Below are positions 1-8,717 of a DNA stretch of 64,000 nucleotides, piece after piece. Under the pieces are notes generated by a model that searched no databases, had not been told where the DNA came from, and saw only the letters and a list, made by a program, of their open reading frames with translations. Origin of the DNA: Schaalia suimastitidis DSM 15538 (lineage in GTDB: Bacteria > Actinomycetota > Actinomycetes > Actinomycetales > Actinomycetaceae); assembly GCF_000429105.1 (NCBI RefSeq), contig NZ_KE386848.1, positions 432,434-496,433 of the forward strand. Direction: 5' to 3'. Made by a program: the position numbers and the translations under genes. The stretch's first letter is position 1, and every line of letters begins with the position of its first letter.

Positions 1-395
1 GCTTCTAGGATCTCCTGAATGATGGTGAGGCTGCGTGCCACGGTGAAACTTCCACGCGCGCGCAATTCCCGTCGAAGATTGGTCCCCTCGATGAGTTCCA
101 TCACAAGGAAACCCTGTCCGGCAACCACTCCTTGGTCAAATACGGATACCACGCCAGGATGCACGATACGTGCCGCTGACCGTGCTTCACGGCGGAAACG
201 GGCAACGAAGTCAGCTGAATCAGCCAAATGAGGGTGCATGACCTTCAATGCCACCGGACGATCCAGTCGCTCATCGTCTGCAACATAGACGCTGGCCATA
301 CCACCGCGTGCGAGCCGCGAGGTTACTCGGTAGCGTTCGTCGACGAGCATACCTATCAGCGGGTCTACAACCGCAGCATTTTCCTCAGGGGGCAT
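1..395 (-). CDS. Serine/threonine protein kinase, N-terminal part (runs off window)
   Basis: Reading from the ATG at 395 down to the window edge gives about 131 residues of a eukaryotic-type (PknB-like) kinase N-lobe. Visible are the glycine-rich loop RGGMASVY, the ATP-binding lysine in VALKVMH, and the hinge-like VMELIEGTNLR. The catalytic loop and everything after it lie outside the window. An AAGGA ribosome-binding sequence precedes the ATG. It is divergent from an Rv2175c-type gene, and a polyprenyl synthase follows. In M. tuberculosis the same neighbourhood holds PknL, which phosphorylates Rv2175c, so this is probably the PknL counterpart; that assignment rests on synteny. Confidence 0.88.
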   Translation of the reverse strand, partial: MPPEENAAVVDPLIGMLVDERYRVTSRLARGGMASVYVADDERLDRPVALKVMHPHLADSADFVARFRREARSAARIVHPGVVSVFDQGVVAGQGFLVMELIEGTNLRRELRARGSFTVARSLTIIQEILE

Positions 396-493
396 GTCGT
401 CAGTTTCCTTCACGGTTGGATTCTAAAGGATCAATGCCGCCTGTGGACTCACCGACGGCGGCGTGGTCGTGGCACGAAAGAGACTGTGACCTT

Positions 494-499
494 TAGGCT
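494..499 (+). promoter_or_regulatory. -10 box of leaderless Rv2175c-type gene
   Basis: TAGGCT ends 6 nt before the ATG at 506 and there is no Shine-Dalgarno sequence, so transcription probably starts at the A of the start codon. No good -35 is visible. Confidence 0.5.
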
Positions 500-505
500 A
501 GGTGT

Positions 506-856
506 ATGGCTAACGCTCAAGACTTGCTTTCTATTGACGAAACAGCACGGCGCCTCGGTATTGAACCGCGACGCATTAAGCAACTGCAACGCGATCATCT
601 TCTGTTTATGGTGCGTGGCGATGACGGTCAACTTGCAGTTCCTGCTGACCTGCTGGTCAAAGGAGAGTTCGGGTGGGAGCTCCTGGAAAATTTGCCGGGC
701 ACGCTGACGCTATTGGCTGATGGTGGCTTTAGTCCAGAAGAGACCGCGGCATGGCTTTACACCGAAAATGACGAACTGGGTCAAACGCCAATGGATGCGC
801 TTCTGCAAGGGCGGCATCATCGTGTCAATGTCATCGCAGCAGCGCTAGCGCTGTGA
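506..856 (+). CDS. Rv2175c-family winged-helix DNA-binding protein
   Basis: The 116-residue product matches the Rv2175c family: an N-terminal helix-turn-helix (LSIDETARRLGIEPRRIKQL) followed by a small C-terminal domain containing TPMDALLQGRHHRVN. In mycobacteria the orthologue is a DNA-binding protein whose activity is changed by PknL phosphorylation; here the kinase is divergent and 110 nt away, so the pair is conserved. The start is set by a -10 box 6 nt upstream (leaderless). The last codons contain the palindrome AGCGCTAGCGCT (841-852), echoed by AGCGCTGGCGCT at 889-900. The next 225 nt to the polyprenyl synthase hold no gene I can support. Confidence 0.88.
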   Translation: MANAQDLLSIDETARRLGIEPRRIKQLQRDHLLFMVRGDDGQLAVPADLLVKGEFGWELLENLPGTLTLLADGGFSPEETAAWLYTENDELGQTPMDALLQGRHHRVNVIAAALAL

Positions 857-1080
857 TGTTGGCGCAGTAAGGGGATGTCAGTACTGTAGCGCTGGCGCTC
901 TCGGCACCGCTGGTACGGTGACGTTGCGCGCAACGGGAGAGCTGTTGGACATTGCCGCCACAGCCTCGGCGCGGCAGTTTTTCGTCGCATGCACGTCGCG
1001 TGGTCCTCAAGCGTGTAGCGCTGTCCTCACGTATGTGACGTCCTAACGCGCGTAGTGTCGTCACGAACCGCGTGGAGGTC

Positions 1081-2160
1081 TTAGGCCGACCGGTGGGTGA
1101 CGATCTGCGCAACTTCTGCCAGGGTTTCGGTAGGGAGGGAGTCAATTTCAGCCAGATGCTCGAAGCCACGCTCAACCAGCTGAGTTATCAATGCCTCGTG
1201 CTCGCTTTTTCCCCGTTCAGCAACGATACGGGTGGCGCGAGCAATATCTGCAGGATCAGCCTTTGCGTGCCCAAGCACCGACCGTAATACGGCGCGCTCA
1301 GCGGTGGTGGCATTACGCCACGTGATGGCCAACAGCGCCGTGCGTTTACCTTCACGTAAGTCATCGCCAGCAGGTTTACCTGTTGTGGTGCTCTGTCCGA
1401 AAACCCCCAGGTCATCATCGCGGAGTTGGAATGCGATACCCCAAGGCAATAGCACTTTTTCTAAGGCATCCACGGTCGACGACGGCGCTGCGGCGTATGT
1501 GGCGCCAAGAAGGAATGGCTGGACCACTGAATAGTGGGCTGCCTTGCGTTCCACGACCGCGATGGCATCATCAAAATTCACACATGTCGCATCCTTGTCA
1601 TCCAGTGGCAGGTGTTCAGCGCGGATATCCATGTACTGTCCGATGGTGACCTGGGCATGCATCGCAGAAAAACGGTGACGCAACCGATGTACATCCTGGC
1701 TAGCTAGAGTGCGGCACTGCTGACCTAGGGCCATTTCGGCCAGCGACAGCAGGAGGTCACCGAGCAAAATTGCCGAGGCGGTGCCAAAGTTTTGTGGGTT
1801 ATTGGACCAGTGCCGTTCGCGGTGCAGCGCAGTGAAGGCGACATGAGGCGTTGGCTGCCCGCGCCTCGTCGACGCATGATCGATGAGATCGTCGTGAGCG
1901 AGCGCACTTGCCTGGTAAAACTCCAAGGCAGCGGCTAATGCGAGGGGTGCGTCTTTCTCGGGCGAGACGAGCTCTGCGCCGAGTAGCGCAAAAATACCCC
2001 GGAAACGCTTGCCTCCTGTGACCTGACGGAGCGCCGCCTCGTGAAGCTCCTGACTTGCCAATGTGGACGCCAACTGTGACAACAGCTCGTCACATAACGA
2101 AAGGGTGGCATCGTCAACGTGGGATCGTAGTTGCGGCAAAGAGTCAGTGAGTGAAGGCAT
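1081..2160 (-). CDS. Polyprenyl (geranylgeranyl-type) diphosphate synthase
   Basis: This 359-residue trans-isoprenyl diphosphate synthase condenses isopentenyl diphosphate with an allylic diphosphate to make C15-C20 or longer chains. It shows the substrate-binding GKRFRG (about residues 50-55), the first aspartate-rich motif DDLID (90-94) followed by TRRG, and the second aspartate-rich region LRDDDLGVFG (from about 246), the variant usual in actinobacterial enzymes of this type. Chain length cannot be read safely from sequence. A TAAGCT box 6 nt before the ATG suggests a leaderless mRNA. The M. tuberculosis Rv2173 (idsA2) gene lies in the same neighbourhood. DXS at 28.9 kb feeds the same isoprenoid pathway. 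Confidence 0.9.
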   Translation of the reverse strand: MPSLTDSLPQLRSHVDDATLSLCDELLSQLASTLASQELHEAALRQVTGGKRFRGIFALLGAELVSPEKDAPLALAAALEFYQASALAHDDLIDHASTRRGQPTPHVAFTALHRERHWSNNPQNFGTASAILLGDLLLSLAEMALGQQCRTLASQDVHRLRHRFSAMHAQVTIGQYMDIRAEHLPLDDKDATCVNFDDAIAVVERKAAHYSVVQPFLLGATYAAAPSSTVDALEKVLLPWGIAFQLRDDDLGVFGQSTTTGKPAGDDLREGKRTALLAITWRNATTAERAVLRSVLGHAKADPADIARATRIVAERGKSEHEALITQLVERGFEHLAEIDSLPTETLAEVAQIVTHRSA

Positions 2161-2166
2161 GGTTTA

Positions 2167-2172
2167 AGCTTA
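2167..2172 (-). promoter_or_regulatory. -10 box of leaderless polyprenyl synthase gene
   Basis: On the minus strand TAAGCT is followed by 6 nt and then the ATG at 2160, with no Shine-Dalgarno sequence. Confidence 0.45.
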
Positions 2173-2269
2173 CGGTTCTTGTACGGCACATGGGCACTAT
2201 GCACAACTCGGGCGACAGATCACACAGGGGGAGAGTGGGGTAAAAAGAGGCAAAATATGCACCACAGAT

Positions 2270-2275
2270 TATAAT
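2270..2275 (+). promoter_or_regulatory. sigA promoter, consensus -10
   Basis: A perfect TATAAT lies about 70 nt upstream of the sigA GTG. The -35 region is weak. The predicted leader of about 60 nt ends in an AGAAAGGG ribosome-binding sequence. Confidence 0.55.
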
Positions 2276-2341
2276 GGTAGACGTGTTTGCCATCGGCCAG
2301 ACCGATCGGCGTATTATCCCCTCCGCCAGAAAGGGTTCCGT

Positions 2342-3778
2342 GTGAGCGCAACCAAGGCAGATCCCGCCGCGACGAGCACCTCGGAAAAGACCACGACGCG
2401 TAAGAGTGCCGCGAAAGCCTCGACACGTAAAACCGCCACGAAAAAGAAGTCGCCGACCTCAAAGGACAGCGAAGTCGTCGAAGCGGTAGAGCCTGAAAAG
2501 GCCACGAAAAAGAAGGCTGTGCCTAAGAAAACGGCAGCCAAGGCAAGTGCGAAAGCCTCAAAGGAAACAGTTGAGGTAGTAGTCGAAGATGTGGATGCGT
2601 CAGCATCGGAAGACGATCTCGTGGTCGACGAGGTCGATGTTGACGACCCTGATGTCTCACCTGAAGAAGTTGAAGATATTGAACTTTCTGATGACGATGT
2701 CGTCGACGATGTTGATGAAGAGGAAGAAGCTGAGGAAGACCCGGTAGCCTCTGACGGCGCGCAGTTACGTGAAAGAACCCTTGAAGGTATTAAGGTCAAG
2801 GGTGGCTTCGTTGTTTCCGATTCGGACGATACCGACGAACCAGTCCAGCAGGTGACGGTTGCTGGTGCGACAGCGGACCCGGTCAAGGATTACCTTAAGC
2901 AGATCGGCAAGGTGTCGTTGCTCAATGCCGAACAGGAAGTTGACCTTGCGAGGCGCATTGAAGCGGGTCTGTACGCTGAATACAAACTCAAACACAACGC
3001 TGAGGAAATGACGTCGAAAGAGCGGCGTGAACTGCATTTCCTGTCTCAGGACGGGCAACAGGCGAAAAACCATCTTCTCGAGGCGAATCTGCGTCTAGTG
3101 GTGTCCTTAGCTAAGCGCTACACCGGACGTGGCATGCAATTCTTGGACCTCATTCAAGAAGGTAACCTTGGTCTGATCCGGGCGGTCGAAAAATTCGATT
3201 ACACCAAGGGATATAAATTCTCGACCTATGCAACATGGTGGATCCGTCAGGCGATTACCCGCGCAATGGCGGATCAAGCGCGCACCATTCGTATACCCGT
3301 GCACATGGTTGAAGTCATCAACAAACTTGCTCGCGTGCAGCGGCAGATGCTTCAGGATCTTGGTCGTGAACCTACGCCTGAAGAATTGGCCAAAGAACTC
3401 GATATGACCGCCGAAAAGGTCGTCGAAGTACAAAAATATGGGCGTGAACCGATTTCATTGCATACACCGCTGGGTGAAGACGGCGACTCTGAGTTCGGTG
3501 ACCTTATTGAAGACTCCGAAGCCATCGTTCCAGCTGATGCCGTTTCTTTCACATTGTTGCAGGAACAACTGCACCGCGTCCTAGATACCCTGTCAGAACG
3601 CGAAGCAGGTGTGGTGTCAATGCGTTTTGGTCTTGGTGACGGTCAACCAAAGACCCTGGATGAAATTGGCAAGGTGTACGGTGTGACACGCGAACGTATT
3701 CGACAGATCGAATCAAAGACCATGTCGAAATTGCGTCACCCGTCTCGCTCACAGGTACTGCGCGACTACCTCGACTAA
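2342..3778 (+). CDS. sigA: RNA polymerase principal sigma factor SigA (RpoD/HrdB type)
   Basis: The 478-residue group 1 sigma-70 factor directs RNA polymerase to housekeeping promoters. Residues 1 to about 170 form a long low-complexity extension, first Lys/Ala/Thr-rich and then Asp/Glu-rich, as in actinobacterial HrdB/SigA. Region 1.2 starts near residue 179 ([11 protein letters not shown]), region 2 near 248 with the -10-binding [10 protein letters not shown] segment, and region 4 ends the protein with the -35-reading helix [10 protein letters not shown]. The GTG start has an AGAAAGGG ribosome-binding sequence. Two 15-nt copies of a Lys-rich stretch (around 2438 and 2500) mark the repetitive N-terminus. 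A 27-bp perfect hairpin follows, facing a convergent YbjN gene. Confidence 0.97.
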   Translation: MSATKADPAATSTSEKTTTRKSAAKASTRKTATKKKSPTSKDSEVVEAVEPEKATKKKAVPKKTAAKASAKASKETVEVVVEDVDASASEDDLVVDEVDVDDPDVSPEEVEDIELSDDDVVDDVDEEEEAEEDPVASDGAQLRERTLEGIKVKGGFVVSDSDDTDEPVQQVTVAGATADPVKDYLKQIGKVSLLNAEQEVDLARRIEAGLYAEYKLKHNAEEMTSKERRELHFLSQDGQQAKNHLLEANLRLVVSLAKRYTGRGMQFLDLIQEGNLGLIRAVEKFDYTKGYKFSTYATWWIRQAITRAMADQARTIRIPVHMVEVINKLARVQRQMLQDLGREPTPEELAKELDMTAEKVVEVQKYGREPISLHTPLGEDGDSEFGDLIEDSEAIVPADAVSFTLLQEQLHRVLDTLSEREAGVVSMRFGLGDGQPKTLDEIGKVYGVTRERIRQIESKTMSKLRHPSRSQVLRDYLD

Positions 3779-3823
3779 TAGGGCAACAGGCAATCAGCCT
3801 TGGCGTTAGGCCAAAGGACACGG

Positions 3824-3882
3824 TGCCCCGCACTGAAAGTGGGAGGATCCACATTGGATCCTCCCACTTTCAGTGCGGGGCA
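3824..3882. terminator. 27-bp perfect inverted repeat between convergent genes
   Basis: Arms 3824-3850 and 3856-3882 are perfectly complementary around a 5-nt loop. It lies between the ends of sigA and the convergent YbjN gene. No T-run follows on either strand, so it is probably a bidirectional, U-tract-less terminator. Confidence 0.75.
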
Positions 3883-3974
3883 TGCGCGCTATCGCATGGG
3901 CGTATTGGCTTTGTATGCTGCAGCGAGAACGTGTGCAGTCGCGCGAGCAAACAACGCCACTACACCAAACTTAC

Positions 3975-4436
3975 TCAGTCGTCTGGCGATGACAGATTAA
4001 AACGTTCCTTGGCTGTCTTGAACGCTTGAAGGGACGTGCCAAGTGCGCAGTGTATCTGCTGCATAAGTTGCGCGTCGGTTGCGCCGAATTCGTAGTCAAC
4101 ATTCACTTCAGCATGGAGGAACATCTGCCCAGCATCGTTGTAGTGATGGTAAAGCTTGGGCCAAATTTTCTCGCGGTGCCAGTCTTCAATGAAGACGAGG
4201 AATTCATCAGCAACCTCCGCTGGAATCTCTTCGCGCATACGTGCCGAAATGTGGAGGATTTCTTTGGCTTTACCCGCCAGGATAAAGAAGAAATACCCGT
4301 TATCCCAACGGCCTCCGAGGTCGCCGTCTCCGTCTATGTCGTAATGCCAGCCTTCTTTTTTGAACAGCTCGACCAAACGCTCCTGCGAGATTGGGCGAAT
4401 GGAGTCAGCCGGTTCAGATTTGGAAAACCACGCCAT
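3975..4436 (-). CDS. YbjN domain-containing protein (downstream copy)
   Basis: The 153-residue soluble protein belongs to the YbjN family, which has a fold resembling type III secretion chaperones and no agreed biochemical role; in enterobacteria it is linked to stress and motility control. It has no signal peptide or membrane segment. It is clearly related to the next gene upstream: both open with the pattern ISRERI/ISQERL, then KEGW.Y.ID..GDLGG.WD, and end with QIHCAL.TS..AFK. The two are co-oriented and 32 nt apart, so likely one transcript. Function here is unknown. Confidence 0.85.
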   Translation of the reverse strand: MAWFSKSEPADSIRPISQERLVELFKKEGWHYDIDGDGDLGGRWDNGYFFFILAGKAKEILHISARMREEIPAEVADEFLVFIEDWHREKIWPKLYHHYNDAGQMFLHAEVNVDYEFGATDAQLMQQIHCALGTSLQAFKTAKERFNLSSPDD

Positions 4437-4468
4437 GATCTTTCCCTTCCGTAATAGTGCAAGAGCGA

Positions 4469-4915
4469 CTAGGCGTCGACTTCTTCGACGAGTGCTTTAA
4501 AGAACTGATTTGACGTAGCAAGCGCACAGTGAATGTGTTGAGCAAGCTGATCGTCGTTGGCGCCATGTTCGTGATCAATGGCCACCTCGGTGAAGACGCG
4601 GATCTTACCTTCGTCGTCAATGCGGTGGTAACACTTGGGCCACAGCTTTGTGCGGTGCCACGTGGTGATGAATTCGCGAAGCTGTTCCAGTTTTTCAATG
4701 GGAAGATTGTCATGCCAGCGACCAAGAATCATCAAAATTTCTTTGTCGTTCCCACGAAGCATGAAATGGAAGTTATTGTCATCCCACATGCCACCAAGGT
4801 CGCCCTCATTGTCAATGTGGTAATTCCATCCCTCTTTGTCAAAGATTGCTGTAATACGTTCTCGACTAATGGCGGGGGTGACCGGTTCAGGTGCCTTTGA
4901 TGAAAATAGACCCAT
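4469..4915 (-). CDS. YbjN domain-containing protein (upstream copy)
   Basis: The 148-residue paralogue of the neighbouring gene shares the same YbjN architecture (GDLGGMWDD near the N-terminus, WHRTKLWPKCYH in the middle, HIHCALATS near the end). The ATG at 4915 is preceded by AAGGAG at good spacing, so this is probably the first gene of a two-gene operon. The copies have diverged enough that the duplication is not recent. The role is unknown. Confidence 0.85.
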   Translation of the reverse strand: MGLFSSKAPEPVTPAISRERITAIFDKEGWNYHIDNEGDLGGMWDDNNFHFMLRGNDKEILMILGRWHDNLPIEKLEQLREFITTWHRTKLWPKCYHRIDDEGKIRVFTEVAIDHEHGANDDQLAQHIHCALATSNQFFKALVEEVDA

Positions 4916-5013
4916 ACGAGGACTCCTTAGAAATAGTGCTCGAAACCACCTTAGTTGACAAGGGTAGTCGCTTTCCAGTCTGCCGTGCCTATAGGTGCAT
5001 GCACGAAAGCGCC

Positions 5014-5241
5014 TTAGAAAGCATTTTCCTCGGCAATAAGGAGATGGCGTTCGTCAACGATTTCGATGGCTGTGCGCCTCAGTGCCTCAACATGGCCACG
5101 CGCATGGTGGGCGCAAAAATGCAGGGGGCCAGAAGCCAAAGTTGCGCGAACCCACGCCCGTGACCCACATACGTCACAGCGATCGGCAGCTGTGAGAAGC
5201 TGGGCGGGTGGTTCAATTACGGTACTTGCAGCAACTGTCAT
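5014..5241 (-). CDS. Small zinc-ribbon protein, DUF7455-like
   Basis: Starting at the ATG at 5241 gives 75 residues with DRCDVCG, then HFCAHHARGH: a CxxC and a C/H cluster likely to bind one zinc ion. Similar small proteins sit beside topoisomerase genes in other actinobacteria. The open frame extends further upstream, but that extension is Arg-rich and unlike the family, so the internal ATG, preceded by GGAG only 3 nt away, is preferred. It is divergent from parE. No function is established. Confidence 0.75.
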   Translation of the reverse strand: MTVAASTVIEPPAQLLTAADRCDVCGSRAWVRATLASGPLHFCAHHARGHVEALRRTAIEIVDERHLLIAEENAF

Positions 5242-5364
5242 AGCTCCATCACAACACGTCTGCCTAGCAAATGCGCGTTGGTCCACACGATTTCGCCACT
5301 GGCGTATTTTGGTCACACTAGCGTTCAAGCGGCGGGGGAGCGGGCATTTTGTCCCACGCTTCCC

Positions 5365-5370
5365 TACTAT
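5365..5370 (+). promoter_or_regulatory. -10 box of leaderless parE
   Basis: TACTAT ends 6 nt before the GTG at 5377, where homology to ParE begins; no ribosome-binding sequence is present. This argues against the longer upstream frame. Confidence 0.55.
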
Positions 5371-5376
5371 TGTCGG

Positions 5377-7485
5377 GTGACTCCATCCGTTTCATCTGAC
5401 TACAACGCGCGACACCTTTCAGTTCTTGAAGGACTTGAGGCTGTCCGCAAACGTCCCGGCATGTACATTGGCTCCACTGACTATCGCGGACTAATGCATT
5501 GCCTGTGGGAAATCATCGACAATGCAGTTGATGAAGCCCTCGAAGGTCACTGCGACACCATCACCGTGCGTCTGCACCCCGATCATTCTGCGTCGGTCGC
5601 AGATAATGGCCGAGGCGTGCCCGTCGATGAAGTGCCGGGTGTCGGTTTGTCAGGCGTAGAGGTTGTCTACACAAAACTTCACGCTGGCGGTAAATTCGGC
5701 AACGGATCCTATTCTTCTTCGGGTGGCCTACACGGCGTTGGCGCCTCGGTAGTGAACGCACTGTCAGCACGGATGGATGTTGAGGTTGACCGCGCAGGGA
5801 AGACGCATGCGATGTGCTTTAGGCGTGGCGAACCTGGAGAATTTGACGATACGCTTCAACGGACGCCAAATTCTCCCTTTGCCCCCTTTACTCAGTCGTC
5901 GAAACTCAAAGTCAGCGGCAAGGTCAAAAAAGGCGTGACCGGCACCCGCGTCCGATTTTGGGCTGACTTCCAAATCTTCCCCTCATCAGAAGGCTTTAGA
6001 TGGGCTGACCTGCTTGACCGCGCACGGCAAACAGCCTTCCTAGTACCGGGGCTCACAATAAACTGCTGGGATGAACGAGGCGACGAAGTCCTTCACGAAT
6101 CCTTCCGTTTCGATGGCGGCGTTGTTGACTTCGCACACTGGCTGGCCAGTGACGGGGCAGTGACCGATATTTGGCATATTACTGGTGAAGGCACCTTCAC
6201 TGAAACCGTGCAGGCATTAGATGCCACAACCGGTCACCTTAAAGCCACCGAAGTTGAGCGTTCCTGCCAAGTCGACTGTGCCCTTCGGTGGGGCGTGGGC
6301 TACGACACACACATTCAAAGTTTCGTCAATATTATTGCGACCCCTAAGGGCGGAACTCACCTTGCTGGTTTTGAACAAGCACTGCTGAAAGTTATTCGTT
6401 CACAGGTCGATAAAGCGGCACGCAAACTCAAAGTAGGACCTAAAGATGGGCGTCCCGAAAAAGAGGACGTGCAAGCTGGACTCACCGCAGTGGTTACTGT
6501 GCGTTTTCCTGAGCCGCAATTCGAAGGACAAACGAAAGAGGTACTCGGCACCCCGCAGGTGCGTACTGTGGTGGCACGTATTGTCGGAGAATGGCTGGAA
6601 CAGAAGTTTTCCTCCACGAAACGTGACGACAAACAACAAACGTCGCTTCTCCTAGAAAAAATCGTGGGCGAAATGAAGTCCCGCGTGTCGGCACGCCTAC
6701 ATAAAGAAATTTCACGCCGAAAGAACGCGCTGGAAACCTCGTCGCTACCTGCAAAGCTTGCCGACTGTCGCAGCGAAGATGTCACCCAAACGGAACTCTT
6801 TATCGTGGAAGGCGACTCTGCGCTTGGCACGGCCAAAGCAGCGCGCAACAGTCAATTCCAGGCGTTATTCCCCATACGTGGAAAGATTTTGAACGTCCAA
6901 AAAGCCTCCACAGCCGATATGCTTGCCAACGCCGAATGCGCCAACATTATTCAGGTGATCGGTGCAGGTTCAGGACGTACCTTCGATATCGAACAGGCCC
7001 GTTACGGCAAAGTTATCCTCATGACAGATGCCGACGTTGACGGTGCACATATCCGCACGCTCTTACTGACCCTATTTTTCCGCTATATGCGGCCACTGGT
7101 TGAGCAAGGCCGTGTTTACGCTGCGGTACCACCACTTCACCGTATCGAGGTCCTCGCAAAGGGTAAGAAACCTCGCGAATTGATCTACACCTACTCCGAA
7201 GAAGAAATGCACCGCGCCCTGGCCTCGTTACGCAAAGCGGGACGGAGCTGGAAGGAACCCATTCAGCGCTATAAAGGCCTAGGCGAAATGGACGCAGACC
7301 AGCTTGCTGAAACTACGATGGATCCTACTCATCGCTCGCTGCGTCGCATCACCCTCGCAGATGAAGAGGCGCTCCGACAGGCCGAAGACGTGTTTGAACT
7401 GCTGATGGGATCGGTTGTCGGTCCACGTAGAGATTTCATCGTGGACGAGGCTGCGCACCTTGACCGCGAACGTATCGACGCTTAA
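5377..7485 (+). CDS. parE: DNA topoisomerase IV subunit B (ParE)
   Basis: The 702-residue type IIA topoisomerase ATPase subunit partners with ParC to decatenate chromosomes. It shows the GHKL ATP-binding helix EIIDNAVDEALEG, the glycine-rich lid GLHGVGASVVNALS, and a TOPRIM domain with EGDSALGTAK and DADVDGAHIRTLL. It ends with the conserved LMGSVVGPRRDFI region. The reading frame stays open to 5278, but the GTG at 5377 fits both the family start and a -10 box 6 nt upstream. The location next to the principal sigma factor and near parC matches Streptomyces, where parE and parC are separate from gyrBA; hence topoisomerase IV rather than gyrase. Confidence 0.92.
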   Translation: MTPSVSSDYNARHLSVLEGLEAVRKRPGMYIGSTDYRGLMHCLWEIIDNAVDEALEGHCDTITVRLHPDHSASVADNGRGVPVDEVPGVGLSGVEVVYTKLHAGGKFGNGSYSSSGGLHGVGASVVNALSARMDVEVDRAGKTHAMCFRRGEPGEFDDTLQRTPNSPFAPFTQSSKLKVSGKVKKGVTGTRVRFWADFQIFPSSEGFRWADLLDRARQTAFLVPGLTINCWDERGDEVLHESFRFDGGVVDFAHWLASDGAVTDIWHITGEGTFTETVQALDATTGHLKATEVERSCQVDCALRWGVGYDTHIQSFVNIIATPKGGTHLAGFEQALLKVIRSQVDKAARKLKVGPKDGRPEKEDVQAGLTAVVTVRFPEPQFEGQTKEVLGTPQVRTVVARIVGEWLEQKFSSTKRDDKQQTSLLLEKIVGEMKSRVSARLHKEISRRKNALETSSLPAKLADCRSEDVTQTELFIVEGDSALGTAKAARNSQFQALFPIRGKILNVQKASTADMLANAECANIIQVIGAGSGRTFDIEQARYGKVILMTDADVDGAHIRTLLLTLFFRYMRPLVEQGRVYAAVPPLHRIEVLAKGKKPRELIYTYSEEEMHRALASLRKAGRSWKEPIQRYKGLGEMDADQLAETTMDPTHRSLRRITLADEEALRQAEDVFELLMGSVVGPRRDFIVDEAAHLDRERIDA

Positions 7486-7618
7486 CCGGCGCTTCCCGCA
7501 TCAAGCCACCGTAACGTCACTTATTGGTGCGGTCTGCACATGCCACTGACTGCGCCACCCGGTGTGTAGAAGAGTCCACCGCTCGTCCACGCGTGCGACT
7601 AAAGGCCTGAAATAAACG

Positions 7619-7624
7619 TAGAAT
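7619..7624 (+). promoter_or_regulatory. -10 box of leaderless GNAT gene
   Basis: TAGAAT ends 7 nt before the ATG at 7632 and no Shine-Dalgarno sequence is present. Confidence 0.5.
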
Positions 7625-7631
7625 AGAGGCC

Positions 7632-8651
7632 ATGACCGGACTCGAGCAGCGACTCAACGCACCACAGTCCGTGCCTTATCCCGGAAAACATCTTGGACTA
7701 CGTTGGCGTTCACTGATCAGCGCCGACGCACCAGCAGTCTACGATTTATGTCGGCGCACGGAGATTAGCGATCATGCTATTGGCGCCACCACGCCCACGG
7801 ATATCGCAGATATGGTGGAAGGCGCTTATGGGCGCGAATACATCGACACCATTGTCGGACTCGATGCGCAGCGCCAAATTGCAGCGGTTGCCAGCGTGAA
7901 GGTCTATCGCGATACCCATATGCCCGTATCAGCAACCTTTAAAGCAGTTGTTGATCCGCTTTGGCGTGGACGGGGTATTGGGCGTTCGCTGCTGTACTGG
8001 CAGGATGGACGTGCACGTCAAATGCTCGTTGAAATCTTCGGCGCACACTACGAAGGACCTGCCTCCATCATTAATTTAGTTGATTCGCATATGACCGATC
8101 GCAGACGGTTGTGTATTGCGGCGGGCTTTTCAGCTAAACGAAGTTTCCAAGTGATGTATCGTGAAATCGAAGGCTCGGAAGTAATGCCGACGCTCCCCAC
8201 CGGATACCGTGCGCGCAACCTCGACGCGGGCACGCTCCGCTCGGCGTCCTTAGATGACGTATTCAAGCATCATTATCAGGTGCCGCTGCGCGGCGCACGA
8301 TGGTCTGACACGGTGCCGCCATGCGACAAACGGTGGGCATTAACGCTTGAAAATGCCGTCACTGGCGAGGCGGTGGCGCAGTGTCTTGTGGGACGCCCAG
8401 CGGCGCGGTGGGTGCTTACCGGCAGTGCGGAGGCGTATATTGACAGCCTGATGATCGCCCCTTCCCACCCACAATGGGAACAGTGGGTCGGCTATCTTCT
8501 TGGATGGGCTTGTGCCGAGGCAGCAGCGTCGGGTATTCATCGTCTGGGCGTGGATGTTGATCCGAAACTGGCGGCAGATTATCACGCACTATTTGAACGC
8601 CATGGCTTCGTGGACGATCGTGCCCAGGTATTGTATTCCATCGACTACTAG
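7632..8651 (+). CDS. Tandem-domain GNAT N-acetyltransferase
   Basis: The 339-residue protein contains two GNAT folds in tandem. The first has the acetyl-CoA pyrophosphate-binding signature VDPLWRGRGIGRSLL near residue 113; the second, C-terminal half is weaker and ends with a typical ALFERHGF.DD segment. Such double-GNAT proteins are common in actinobacteria, related in layout to mycothiol synthase, but nothing here identifies a substrate. It is soluble with no signal peptide. A paralogue follows 66 nt downstream with its own strong ribosome-binding sequence. Confidence 0.8.
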   Translation: MTGLEQRLNAPQSVPYPGKHLGLRWRSLISADAPAVYDLCRRTEISDHAIGATTPTDIADMVEGAYGREYIDTIVGLDAQRQIAAVASVKVYRDTHMPVSATFKAVVDPLWRGRGIGRSLLYWQDGRARQMLVEIFGAHYEGPASIINLVDSHMTDRRRLCIAAGFSAKRSFQVMYREIEGSEVMPTLPTGYRARNLDAGTLRSASLDDVFKHHYQVPLRGARWSDTVPPCDKRWALTLENAVTGEAVAQCLVGRPAARWVLTGSAEAYIDSLMIAPSHPQWEQWVGYLLGWACAEAAASGIHRLGVDVDPKLAADYHALFERHGFVDDRAQVLYSIDY

Positions 8652-8717
8652 GTGCCTCACCGACGATACGTCTCCATCACTGGCAGCACCGATCCGATAA
8701 CGAAGGAGGTAGAGCAT

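Noticed and set aside
831-1175. Minus-strand open frame over the gap after the Rv2175c gene
   Set aside because: It overlaps the polyprenyl synthase in another frame, has an Arg/Ser/Thr-rich shadow-like composition and no start signals.
3824-3882. Insertion-sequence end or MITE
   Set aside because: The element is a single hairpin with a 5-nt loop, without flanking target duplication or other copies in the window; a terminator fits better.
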